A stretch of DNA of 18,321 nt from an uncultured Eubacteriales bacterium (lineage in GTDB: Bacteria > Bacillota > Clostridia > Oscillospirales > Oscillospiraceae). The notes under the pieces were generated by a model. The model saw only the letters and a program-made list of their open reading frames with translations, was not told the DNA's origin and made no database searches. Positions 5,987 to 12,623 of this stretch are shown here, piece after piece (positions within the stretch are counted from its first letter, which is position 1; each line of letters starts with the position of its first letter). A program made the translations under genes and the position numbers. The DNA lies in assembly GCA_900545805.1 (NCBI GenBank), contig URAL01000037.1:1-18321 (forward strand), in the 5' to 3' direction.

Positions 5987-7429
5987 ATGTCTAAAAGCCT
6001 TAAAATACAATATTATCTTACCGCTGCGCTCTTGACTGCGGTTCTTTTCGCCCTTTTCAGCATTTTCCCGCTCACGGGAGATGACTGGTATCGTGAAGGT
6101 CTGGGAGCATCAATGAGCGGCATGGGCGATCTGCTGAGGACGGTCGCACAGAAATGGAGCACGACAAACGGCCGCATACTCGGCAATGTTCTCGCGTATA
6201 CTGCCGGCAGCCGACCGATAGTGCGGGACATTATGCGCACCGTGATAACACTCGGCCTTATTATGCTGCTTGCCCGCGTTTCGGGCTTGCGCAAAGCCTC
6301 CGGACTGCTGCTGTGTGCCGCGGCCGTTCTCGCGCTGCCGCGTGAAATGTTTCGCGAGATATATCCGTGGGCGGCGGGGTACTTTAACTATGTTCCGCCG
6401 GTAGCCCTGGCTTTGGGCGCATTGGCGCTTATGCCGGAGGTTTTTGCGGGGCAGGAGATGAAAGCGGGCAAGGTTCGCTGTGCCGCGCTGCTCTTACTTG
6501 GCTTTGCGTCCCAGCTTTTTGTTGAAAACATCACGTTTTATGTACTCTGCGCTGCGGGCATATTGAATGTTCTTCAGCTTGTGCGGCATAAAAGGCTTTC
6601 GGCTGCGCTCGTGTGGTATTTTATCGGCGCACTGCTTGGCGCCGTGCTGCTGCTCACGTCCCCGTCATATCTGGACATGCTTCTGCATGGCGGCAGCTAT
6701 CGGTTCGGCGCGTCAAACGGATTGAGAGGACTGCTCCTGACGGCTCAAAATAACTGCGGCACCGTGCTGCACAGTCTGATCGCTGACTGCCCCGTGCTTT
6801 ACTGCTCGATAACAGTCCTGCTCGGAGCGCACATTATCCGATCAAAGCACAAGCCAGCAGATATTATAAACCTCGCTGCCATGCTCGTATGCTGTGCCTG
6901 TCTGCTGCTCGGAGAGCTGAGCAATATCGTTACGGCGATTATTTGTATCGCGTGGTATGTTCTCAGCGCTGCGGCAATTGTCCGCAGTGCAGGTCAGGCG
7001 AGGGGAAAAGTAATGTTTTTTCTGCTGGCCTCGCTATGCGCGGCATTTCCGCTCCTTTTTGTTAATCCCATAGGTCCGCGCTGCCTGTATGTGTCTTACA
7101 TTTTTCAGCTGGCTGCCGCAATGAGCCTTCTTGACGGCCTCAAGCTTAAATTCAGGTATGCATATCCGGCCTGCACATGCCTGCTTTTGGGTATTGCGGC
7201 GCTTTACGCGTCGATCTATTATCCGCTTCACAAGACCGATATGCAGCAGCGTAAGCTGATCGAGGAGGCTCTTGCCCGCAATGCCGTTGAGGTCACGGTG
7301 CCGGCTTATGCAGACAGCAGCTGGCTTTGGGACGCGGATACCTCTAAAATAGAGTATGCGTATTATTATGAAGAGCCCGGCGACCTTAAGATAATATTTG
7401 CCCCGCCGGACACGGGGGGAATAAGGTGA
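5987..7429 (+). CDS. DUF6056-like polytopic membrane protein, probable GT-C glycosyltransferase
   Basis: This 480-residue protein is hydrophobic over most of its length, with roughly ten or more predicted helices. After the first helix it carries FPLTGDDWYREG (acidic pair D32-D33) and then KWSTTNGRILGN; both match the DUF6056 pattern as I know it. An acidic pair at the first extracytoplasmic loop is the hallmark of GT-C enzymes that take sugars from lipid-phosphate donors outside the membrane. Further on, PWAAGYFNYVPP and FVENITFYVL are family-like. The start at ATG 5987 is chosen because the promoter lies at 5897-5925 and GAGG sits just upstream; a longer frame to 5813 would overlap the previous terminator. 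It ends 4 nt before the UbiA gene. The GT-C role is inferred from motif and operon partners. Confidence 0.75.
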   Translation: MSKSLKIQYYLTAALLTAVLFALFSIFPLTGDDWYREGLGASMSGMGDLLRTVAQKWSTTNGRILGNVLAYTAGSRPIVRDIMRTVITLGLIMLLARVSGLRKASGLLLCAAAVLALPREMFREIYPWAAGYFNYVPPVALALGALALMPEVFAGQEMKAGKVRCAALLLLGFASQLFVENITFYVLCAAGILNVLQLVRHKRLSAALVWYFIGALLGAVLLLTSPSYLDMLLHGGSYRFGASNGLRGLLLTAQNNCGTVLHSLIADCPVLYCSITVLLGAHIIRSKHKPADIINLAAMLVCCACLLLGELSNIVTAIICIAWYVLSAAAIVRSAGQARGKVMFFLLASLCAAFPLLFVNPIGPRCLYVSYIFQLAAAMSLLDGLKLKFRYAYPACTCLLLGIAALYASIYYPLHKTDMQQRKLIEEALARNAVEVTVPAYADSSWLWDADTSKIEYAYYYEEPGDLKIIFAPPDTGGIR

Positions 7430-7433
7430 TTAT

Positions 7434-8285
7434 ATGAAAGATTATATCAGACTTCTGCGTCCGAAGCATTATTTGAAAAATGTTTTGGTGCTGCTGCCGC
7501 TGTTTTTCAGCGGGCGCTTTTTCGAAGGCGAGCTTCTTGTAAAGGCCGTCGCGGGCTTTGCGGCATTCTGCCTGCTTTCGTCGTTTATCTATATTATAAA
7601 CGATGTTCGCGATGTTGAATCAGACCGTCAGCACCCGGCAAAGTGCAAACGCCCCATAGCAAGCGGAGCGGTCGGCGTTCCCCCGGCGCTCGTCCTCGCC
7701 GCAGTGCTTTTGGCCCTGACATTAGCAATCGCTGTATTTATGCGTTTTCCGTTAAACGGATGGGTGTGCATAGCGGCATATCTTGTCGTTAACATCGGCT
7801 ACAGCTTTGGACTGAAGAATATACCTGTCCTTGACGTTGCACTGCTCGTTTCGGGCTTTTTGCTTCGTGTCCTGCTCGGCTCGGCGGTAACGGGTATCGT
7901 CATATCAAATTGGCTGTACCTCACGGTGGTGTCGGTTTCGTTCTATCTTGCCCTCGGCAAGCGCCGCGGCGAGCTTCGCCGGCAAAGCGACACCACACGC
8001 AAGGTGCTCAAATACTACAATAATGACTTTTTGGTGGGGAATATGAATATCTGCCTTACTCTGGCAATAGTATTCTATTCGCTCTGGACGGCGGACGCGG
8101 CAAATGCTCAGACGCATCTTATTTGGACGGTTCCGCTGGTCATCTGCCTGTGCCTGAAGTATTACCTGACCATTGACGGCAACTCCGACGGTGATCCGAT
8201 AGAGGTCATTTTTCAGGACAAGGTACTGCTCGGGCTTATTGCGGCCTTTGCGATGCTGACGGTCGTTCTGCTGTATCTGGTGTAG
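7434..8285 (+). CDS. UbiA-family polyprenyl-phosphate phosphoribosyltransferase (DPPR synthase-like)
   Basis: This 283-residue UbiA-superfamily integral membrane prenyltransferase has about nine helices. The first Asp-rich motif is NDVRDVESD (N56, D57, D60, D64), followed by HPAKCKRPIASG. The later YSFGLKN, LALGKRRGE and SDGDPIEVIFQDK stretches are typical of the decaprenyl-phosphate phosphoribosyltransferase branch (mycobacterial Rv3806c type) rather than of quinone or haem prenyltransferases. That branch joins PRPP to polyprenyl phosphate, giving polyprenyl-phosphoryl-5-phosphoribose, precursor of lipid-linked ribose/arabinose donors. The start ATG has AAGGTG upstream and follows the GT-C stop by 4 nt. 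The later pathway enzymes (phosphatase, DprE1/DprE2 epimerase) are not in the window. Confidence 0.85.
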   Translation: MKDYIRLLRPKHYLKNVLVLLPLFFSGRFFEGELLVKAVAGFAAFCLLSSFIYIINDVRDVESDRQHPAKCKRPIASGAVGVPPALVLAAVLLALTLAIAVFMRFPLNGWVCIAAYLVVNIGYSFGLKNIPVLDVALLVSGFLLRVLLGSAVTGIVISNWLYLTVVSVSFYLALGKRRGELRRQSDTTRKVLKYYNNDFLVGNMNICLTLAIVFYSLWTADAANAQTHLIWTVPLVICLCLKYYLTIDGNSDGDPIEVIFQDKVLLGLIAAFAMLTVVLLYLV

Positions 8286-8288
8286 CCA

Positions 8289-8639
8289 ATGAAGGAAAAA
8301 ATATCAAAGAATCCGATCATGCGCGGTGTGGCGCTGATGCTCTTATCCTCGCTTTCGACCTGCCTTGGGCAGATGATGTGGAAGCTGTCGGCAAGCGGAG
8401 CGATCCTGCCGCTCCTCTGCGGCTTTGCACTGTATGCGGTCGGCGCCGTGCTTATGGTCACAGCTCTGCGCTACGGCGAGCTTTCGGTGCTCCACCCCAT
8501 CCTCGGCGTCGGGTATGTGCTGTCGCTTTTCATCGGAAGCACGGTTTTCCGCGAAATGCTTTCGGTATCAAAGGTGCTCGGAGTTCTGGTCATTATCGCG
8601 GGGCTTGTGCTGATAGTACGCGGCGAGGTGAAGAAATGA
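8289..8639 (+). CDS. 4-TM EamA/SMR-like protein, probable flippase subunit (ArnE/F-like)
   Basis: The protein has 116 residues and four hydrophobic helices (about 10-30, 38-58, 68-85, 92-110), in the drug/metabolite transporter superfamily. MLLSSLSTCLGQMMWKLS, YAVGAVLMVTALRYGELSVL and HPILGVGYVLSLFIGSTVF match the pattern of ArnE/ArnF and EamA half-proteins. ArnE and ArnF together flip undecaprenyl-phosphate aminoarabinose across the membrane. It begins 3 nt after the UbiA stop with only a weak ribosome site, which suggests translational coupling, and overlaps the next gene by 4 bp. Two adjacent half-size genes fit a heterodimer. A small multidrug exporter is the alternative, but the operon partners favour lipid-sugar flipping. 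Confidence 0.8.
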   Translation: MKEKISKNPIMRGVALMLLSSLSTCLGQMMWKLSASGAILPLLCGFALYAVGAVLMVTALRYGELSVLHPILGVGYVLSLFIGSTVFREMLSVSKVLGVLVIIAGLVLIVRGEVKK

Positions 8640-8965
8640 AGCTCATATTATCTGTTTTGCTCATGACTCTTTTCGGCTCGCTCGGGGCGCTGTTTTTAAA
8701 ACGCGGTTCGGCAAAGGCAAGTAAGCTTAAAAGCCTTGTCACGACGCCGCAGATCTGGCTCGGCGGTTTGTTTTATCTCGCGGGAGCGCTGCTGAATATA
8801 TATCTTCTGCGCGGCTACTCATATTCCGTCATATATCCGCTGACCTCTCTGACATACGTCTGGTCGCTTGTTCTATCGGCGCTTTTACTGCATGAGGGAG
8901 TAACGGTGCAGAAGCTTGTCGGGATAGCGGCTATATGCCTCGGTGCATTTTTGCTGGTGCAATAA
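8636..8965 (+). CDS. 4-TM EamA/SMR-like protein, second flippase subunit (ArnE/F-like)
   Basis: The protein has 109 residues and four helices; it begins MKLILSVLLMTLFGSLGALF and contains LAGALLNIYLLRGYSYSVIY then PLTSLTYVWSLVLSALLLHE, the conserved PLTSLTYV-type helix 3 of ArnE/ArnF-like proteins. The ATG overlaps the previous stop codon (ATGA), with GAGGTGA just upstream, so the two products are likely made in matched amounts and assemble as a pair. It is the last gene of the operon; a strong terminator follows 7 nt after the stop. Function is inferred as for its partner. Confidence 0.8.
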   Translation: MKLILSVLLMTLFGSLGALFLKRGSAKASKLKSLVTTPQIWLGGLFYLAGALLNIYLLRGYSYSVIYPLTSLTYVWSLVLSALLLHEGVTVQKLVGIAAICLGAFLLVQ

Positions 8966-8972
8966 ACAGTAA

Positions 8973-9006
8973 AGCCCGGTTCGCAAGAACCGGGCTGATC
9001 TTTTAA
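8973..9006. terminator. bidirectional terminator between the operon and the MFS gene
   Basis: AGCCCGGTTC (8973-8982) and GAACCGGGCT (8987-8996) form a perfect 10-bp stem with the loop GCAA. T-rich DNA follows on the right (CTTTTAATTTT) and the left flank gives TTTACTGTTTATT on the other strand, so it can serve both convergent genes. Confidence 0.85.
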
Positions 9007-10199
9007 TTTTCTGTTGTTTGTATTGCGCCTAGCATGATGAGCGTTCCGACGGCTGATACGATAACGCCGACAAGCAGCGTAAACCCCGGCGTGGAGGTAT
9101 CCAGCAGAAGGCCGCCTATGTAGCTTGCAAATATGCTGCCGAGCGTCATCATAGACGTTACGAAGGCCTGCCCCTTGACGGCGTTGTGCTTTGCAATGAC
9201 CTCGTCAACATACCGCACCGATGCCGGAACGAAAAGCGCAAAGGAAAACGCCTGAAGCGCCTCGGCCGCATACAGGGCGGGGAGACTTGAGGCAAGGTAT
9301 ATCATAAGCTCCTTGACGGTAAACATTATTACCGCAAACCGCAGCAGGGAGGAGCACTTGAAGCGCTGTGTCAAACGACCGAACAGCAGCATAACAGGAA
9401 CCTCCACGACCGTCATAAAGGCGAGCACATTTCCCATATCCTCGCTGCCGCCGCCGATGCTGCGGATAAACTCTATCATAAAGTTGCCGATCATGCCGTG
9501 TGTAAAATAGAGCGTCGCCGTACCCAATAGAAAGAGCATAAAGCGCTTATTCTCTCTCGCAAATTCCAGCAGGCCGCTCGGCTTTTCGGATGCTGACTGC
9601 ATACGACGCTCTGGAGCGGCGATGCGATGCGCTCTGTTAACAGGAACAAACAGCAGGGTTGCCAATCCCAGCAGCGATGAGAATAATATGAATGCCGTCG
9701 GTACCGCGTTTTCACTGACGCGCTGCACGAGCATACCGAGGATAACATTGCACACTGCAAACGACAGCGAACCGAGCGCTCTCGCACGGCTGAAATTAAT
9801 GCCGCAGCCCCAGCTTTCAATGTAAAAGCTCAGCGAGATGCACAAGGGGTTGAGCAGCGTGTTTCCCGCAACCAGCAGTGCATAGGCCACGATGAGCGAA
9901 ACACTGCCAGATGGCAGGAGATACACCGCCAGCATGAGGAGCACTGCGAGAACGGCCGTTATCCGTATACATCTGAGCAGCGTGCGCCGGTCGCTGCGAT
10001 CTATATATCCGGCGATGAGCGGCTGGCTGACAAAGCCTATGATATTGCCGACGGCGAACACTATGCCGATCTCGTAATTCGAATAGCCGCGAAATTGCAG
10101 AAATACGGTCGTAAAGCAAAAAACTACGGCGCTCGTGACCCAGTAGGCGATCTGCAGGAACGAATAATATATATTAAGCTTTTTTTCGGATAAATTCAT
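9003..10199 (-). CDS. MFS transporter (MFS_1-like/LacY-like)
   Basis: This 398-residue protein with twelve predicted helices is a major facilitator superfamily permease. Between helices 2 and 3 it has GYIDRSDRRTLLR, the expected MFS loop motif in diverged form. A central cytoplasmic loop (residues about 190-215, RIAAPERRMQSASEKPSG) separates the two six-helix halves. The long N-terminus YSFLQIAYWVTSAVVFCFTT resembles the nucleoside/oligosaccharide:H+ symporter-like group. The substrate cannot be assigned. The ATG at 10199 has AAGGGCG about 10 nt upstream and a near-consensus promoter. It is divergent from the AGCS symporter and convergent with the glycosylation operon. Confidence 0.88.
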   Translation of the reverse strand: MNLSEKKLNIYYSFLQIAYWVTSAVVFCFTTVFLQFRGYSNYEIGIVFAVGNIIGFVSQPLIAGYIDRSDRRTLLRCIRITAVLAVLLMLAVYLLPSGSVSLIVAYALLVAGNTLLNPLCISLSFYIESWGCGINFSRARALGSLSFAVCNVILGMLVQRVSENAVPTAFILFSSLLGLATLLFVPVNRAHRIAAPERRMQSASEKPSGLLEFARENKRFMLFLLGTATLYFTHGMIGNFMIEFIRSIGGGSEDMGNVLAFMTVVEVPVMLLFGRLTQRFKCSSLLRFAVIMFTVKELMIYLASSLPALYAAEALQAFSFALFVPASVRYVDEVIAKHNAVKGQAFVTSMMTLGSIFASYIGGLLLDTSTPGFTLLVGVIVSAVGTLIMLGAIQTTEN

Positions 10200-10237
10200 G
10201 TTTTTAACGCCCTTTTACGCTGCTTTTGAGGCTTATT

Positions 10238-10266
10238 ATTATATCATTATTGCCCGCAAATGACAA
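10238..10266 (-). promoter_or_regulatory. sigma-A promoter of the MFS gene
   Basis: On the reverse strand, TTGTCA (10266-10261) and a perfect TATAAT (10243-10238) are 17 bp apart. Confidence 0.8.
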
Positions 10267-10327
10267 GCAAGCGGCAGCGCACGGGCGGGCGCATTTTTAA
10301 AATTGCGATTAAATTTGCGCGGAAACG

Positions 10328-10353
10328 GCAAGCTTATGGGCATAAAAGCTTGC
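10328..10353. promoter_or_regulatory. inverted repeat overlapping the AGCS promoter -35
   Basis: GCAAGCTT (10328-10335) and AAGCTTGC (10346-10353) are perfect inverted arms with a 10-bp spacer. The right arm overlaps the -35 box at 10350-10355, so a protein bound here would block or assist RNA polymerase. The regulator is unknown. Confidence 0.45.
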
Positions 10354-10378
10354 AATTGCGCATAAGTATGTCTATAAT
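10350..10378 (+). promoter_or_regulatory. sigma-A promoter of the AGCS symporter gene
   Basis: TTGCAA (10350-10355), a 17-bp spacer and a perfect TATAAT (10373-10378). The leader to the ATG is about 45-50 nt. Confidence 0.8.
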
Positions 10379-10431
10379 GTAAACATCGCGAATAATTCGA
10401 CAAAATAACAGATGAGAGAGGTATTCATAGA

Positions 10432-11853
10432 ATGATCGAAGCGATACACGGCGTTATTAACACAATAAGCGGATTTTTATATCAGCCGTATATAGTTCCG
10501 CTGTTCCTCGTGGCAGCAGGACTTTACTTCACCGTCCGTACCGGCCTTTTACAGATTCGCCTGTTCGGAGAGTCAATAAAGGTCGTGAGCGAAAAGCCGA
10601 AGGATAAGAGATCGGTTTCCTCGTTCGGCGCACTCATGGTATCGACCGCCTCCCGTGTCGGCACGGGCAACATCATCGGCGTTTCCACGGCTATCTGCCT
10701 CGGCGGCTTCGGCGCTATCTTCTGGATGTGGATAACAGCCATCCTGGGCGGCGCCTCCGCGTTTATCGAGTCCACGCTTGCGCAGATATATAAGCACAAG
10801 GGTCCCGACGGCAGCTATTACGGCGGCCCGTCCTACTATATGCAGAACGCGCTCAGGCAGCGCTGGCTCGGCGTCGTCTTTGCGGTTATCCTCATCCTGA
10901 CCTACGTTGTCGGCTACAATATGCTGGCCTCCTTCAACACTCAGGACACCTTCAAGACCTTCGGCTTCTATGACAAGACCACAACTCCGATAATCATCGG
11001 CGCGATCCTTGCCGTTTTGTTTGCGGCCTGCGTTCTCGGCGGAGGCAAGCGCCTTACGAATATAACCGGCGTTCTTGTCCCGGTCATGGGCCTACTGTAC
11101 ATAATTGTATCCCTTGTAGTTGTAATTATGAACATCACGACTCTGCCCCTGGTGCTCAAGAGCATATTTGTTTCCGCGTTTGACTTTAAGGCCGTTTTCG
11201 GCGGCTTTGCCGGCTCCTGCATGATGTGGGGCATTAAGCGCGGACTTTATTCCAACGAAGCCGGTATGGGCTCGGCGCCCAACGCGGCAGCATCTGCTGA
11301 TGTGTCCCACCCCGTAAAGCAGGGTCTTGTTCAGATGCTGTCAGTATTTATCGATACACTGCTTGTATGTACCGCGACCGCAATGATGTGCATGTGTGCA
11401 AACCCGGAGGGGCTCGTTGCGGAGGCGGCCGGTGCTGTCTATGTCCAGCAGTCTGTTCAGATGGCGCTGGGTGACTTCGGCCCGATATTTATTGCGGTTG
11501 CAATGAGCCTTTTTGCATTCACGACCCTTATCGGAAACTATTATTACACCGAGGGCTGCCTCCAGTTTATCCTAAAGCGCAACCCGTCGAAGACGTTTAT
11601 GCTCATCTTCCGCCTGATAGCCACCGCGCTCGTGTTTGCCGGCGCGCTGCTCTCGGCCGGCATCGTTTGGGATACCGCCGATATGCTCCAGGGCTGCATG
11701 GTCATTATAAACGTTCCTGTCATTGTTATCATAGCAAAGCCCGCTCTCGCCGCGCTCAAGGATTACATGAGCCAGCGCAAGGAGGGCAAGGATCCCGTTT
11801 TCAGATCCTCCAGTATCGGCCTTGAGGGTAAGACCGAGTGCTGGGAAGACTGA
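10432..11853 (+). CDS. alanine/glycine:cation symporter (AGCS family, AlsT-like)
   Basis: This 473-residue protein is full length for the AGCS family, which imports alanine, glycine or related amino acids with Na+ or H+. Signature blocks are RVGTGNIIGVSTAICLGG followed by FWMWITAILGGASAFIESTL, then GPDGSYYGGPSYYMQNAL, and later GLYSNEAGMGSAPNAAASAD then VSHPVKQGLVQMLSVFIDT. About ten or eleven helices are apparent. The start ATG has AGAGAGG about 10 nt upstream. The gene stands alone. Its terminator seems to have been split by the insertion that starts 31 bp after the stop, so read-through antisense to the MarR gene is possible. Confidence 0.95.
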   Translation: MIEAIHGVINTISGFLYQPYIVPLFLVAAGLYFTVRTGLLQIRLFGESIKVVSEKPKDKRSVSSFGALMVSTASRVGTGNIIGVSTAICLGGFGAIFWMWITAILGGASAFIESTLAQIYKHKGPDGSYYGGPSYYMQNALRQRWLGVVFAVILILTYVVGYNMLASFNTQDTFKTFGFYDKTTTPIIIGAILAVLFAACVLGGGKRLTNITGVLVPVMGLLYIIVSLVVVIMNITTLPLVLKSIFVSAFDFKAVFGGFAGSCMMWGIKRGLYSNEAGMGSAPNAAASADVSHPVKQGLVQMLSVFIDTLLVCTATAMMCMCANPEGLVAEAAGAVYVQQSVQMALGDFGPIFIAVAMSLFAFTTLIGNYYYTEGCLQFILKRNPSKTFMLIFRLIATALVFAGALLSAGIVWDTADMLQGCMVIINVPVIVIIAKPALAALKDYMSQRKEGKDPVFRSSSIGLEGKTECWED

Positions 11854-11866
11854 TAACTTCGTAGTT

Positions 11867-11884
11867 AAAAAGGCCGGCCTAAGC
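11867..11884 (+). terminator. left half of the split AGCS terminator, with target-site copy
   Basis: The left arm AAAAGGCCGGC (11868-11878) is followed by the 4-nt loop CTAA and GC. The 8-bp GCCTAAGC at 11877-11884 recurs at 15128-15135. As it stands this half lacks its pairing arm and T tract, so termination here should be lost or weakened. Confidence 0.65.
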
Positions 11885-11905
11885 TGAGTGTTCATAAGGA
11901 ACTAT
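11885..11905 (+). repeat. left terminal inverted repeat of the insertion
   Basis: This end starts TGAGTG and contains TTCATAAGG. It matches the right end at 15 of 21 positions when one is inverted. The imperfect match is typical of an old or non-autonomous element. Confidence 0.5.
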
Positions 11906-11967
11906 TGGTTTCTCGACATGCGGGTTACTGTAACATTTGTAAATTACAATGACTCTGTTCAAAATAT

Positions 11968-12006
11968 AAAAGCCATCTGTGAATCAAAAGATACCACAGA
12001 TGGCTT
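11968..12006 (-). terminator. terminator of the MarR gene
   Basis: AAAGCCATCTGTG (11968-11980) and CACAGATGGCTTT (11994-12006) form a perfect 13-bp stem with a 13-nt loop. On the reverse strand it is followed by TTTTATATTTTG, and it lies 16 bp after the marR stop. Confidence 0.85.
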
Positions 12007-12021
12007 TACATATGAAATAAC

Positions 12022-12537
12022 TCACTCAATTCGAATAAGCTGGGAATCGCCGCTTTCCGACCTCGGAGCTTCTTCACAGAGCCCCGTATCCATTTTTCCG
12101 ATTGCTCTTTCAACACAGGCGAGGTCCTCATCACTCAGTCCCTCAAGCTCTTTGAAAAACTCCTGAAAAATGGTCTTTTCAAGCTGCGCGGAATGTTCAA
12201 GATAAAACCTTCTTCCTTCCTCAGTAGGTCTTACAATTATATTTTTTTTGTTTCCGACCATCTGATACTTTGCAAGAAGACCGGACTTGCACAGAGCATG
12301 AGTTATTTTTGAAAAAGAGCTCGGCGCAAGACCCAGACGCTCTGCTATGTACACCATGCTGTCCTCTTTATCCTCATTCTCTATAACATACTCAAGCACA
12401 ATCCATTCCTGAATAGTCAGAGAGGTGTCTCCTCCGGTATTTTCAGTTTTGGTATTTACTGCACGCGCAAATAAATTTCGATTGCGTACAATCGCTCTTA
12501 TAAGCGGGCGATATCTGCCCATCCAGCTTAATTCCAC
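12022..12537 (-). CDS. MarR family transcriptional regulator
   Basis: This 171-residue protein has the winged helix of MarR-type dimers: TIQEWIVLEYVIENEDKEDS, then VYIAERLGLAPSSFSKITHA, then LCKSGLLAKYQMVGNKKNII and VRPTEEGRRFY (wing), about residues 40-110. The C-terminal helix FQEFFKELEGLSDEDLACVE completes the dimer interface. Such proteins sense small phenolic or lipid-like ligands or oxidants. The start is taken as GTG at 12537, with GGGAG about 10 nt upstream; ATG five codons later is possible. It has its own promoter in the 86-bp gap after the hydrolase gene, whose transcription is in the same direction. The palindrome at 14706-14723 in front of the hydrolase is the best candidate binding site. 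Confidence 0.9.
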   Translation of the reverse strand: MELSWMGRYRPLIRAIVRNRNLFARAVNTKTENTGGDTSLTIQEWIVLEYVIENEDKEDSMVYIAERLGLAPSSFSKITHALCKSGLLAKYQMVGNKKNIIVRPTEEGRRFYLEHSAQLEKTIFQEFFKELEGLSDEDLACVERAIGKMDTGLCEEAPRSESGDSQLIRIE

Positions 12538-12583
12538 CTGCTATCGCTCCCTGACATTTTCGGTACAAAACTATGTTTCTGCC

Positions 12584-12612
12584 ATTCTACCACGCTTTTA
12601 TCGCATTTACAA
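12584..12612 (-). promoter_or_regulatory. sigma-A promoter of the MarR gene
   Basis: On the reverse strand, TTGTAA (12612-12607) and TAGAAT (12589-12584) are 17 bp apart, just downstream of the hydrolase stop codon. I see no terminator between the hydrolase and marR, so marR may also be read from the hydrolase promoter. Confidence 0.6.
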
Positions 12613-12623
12613 GAACCACCGAC

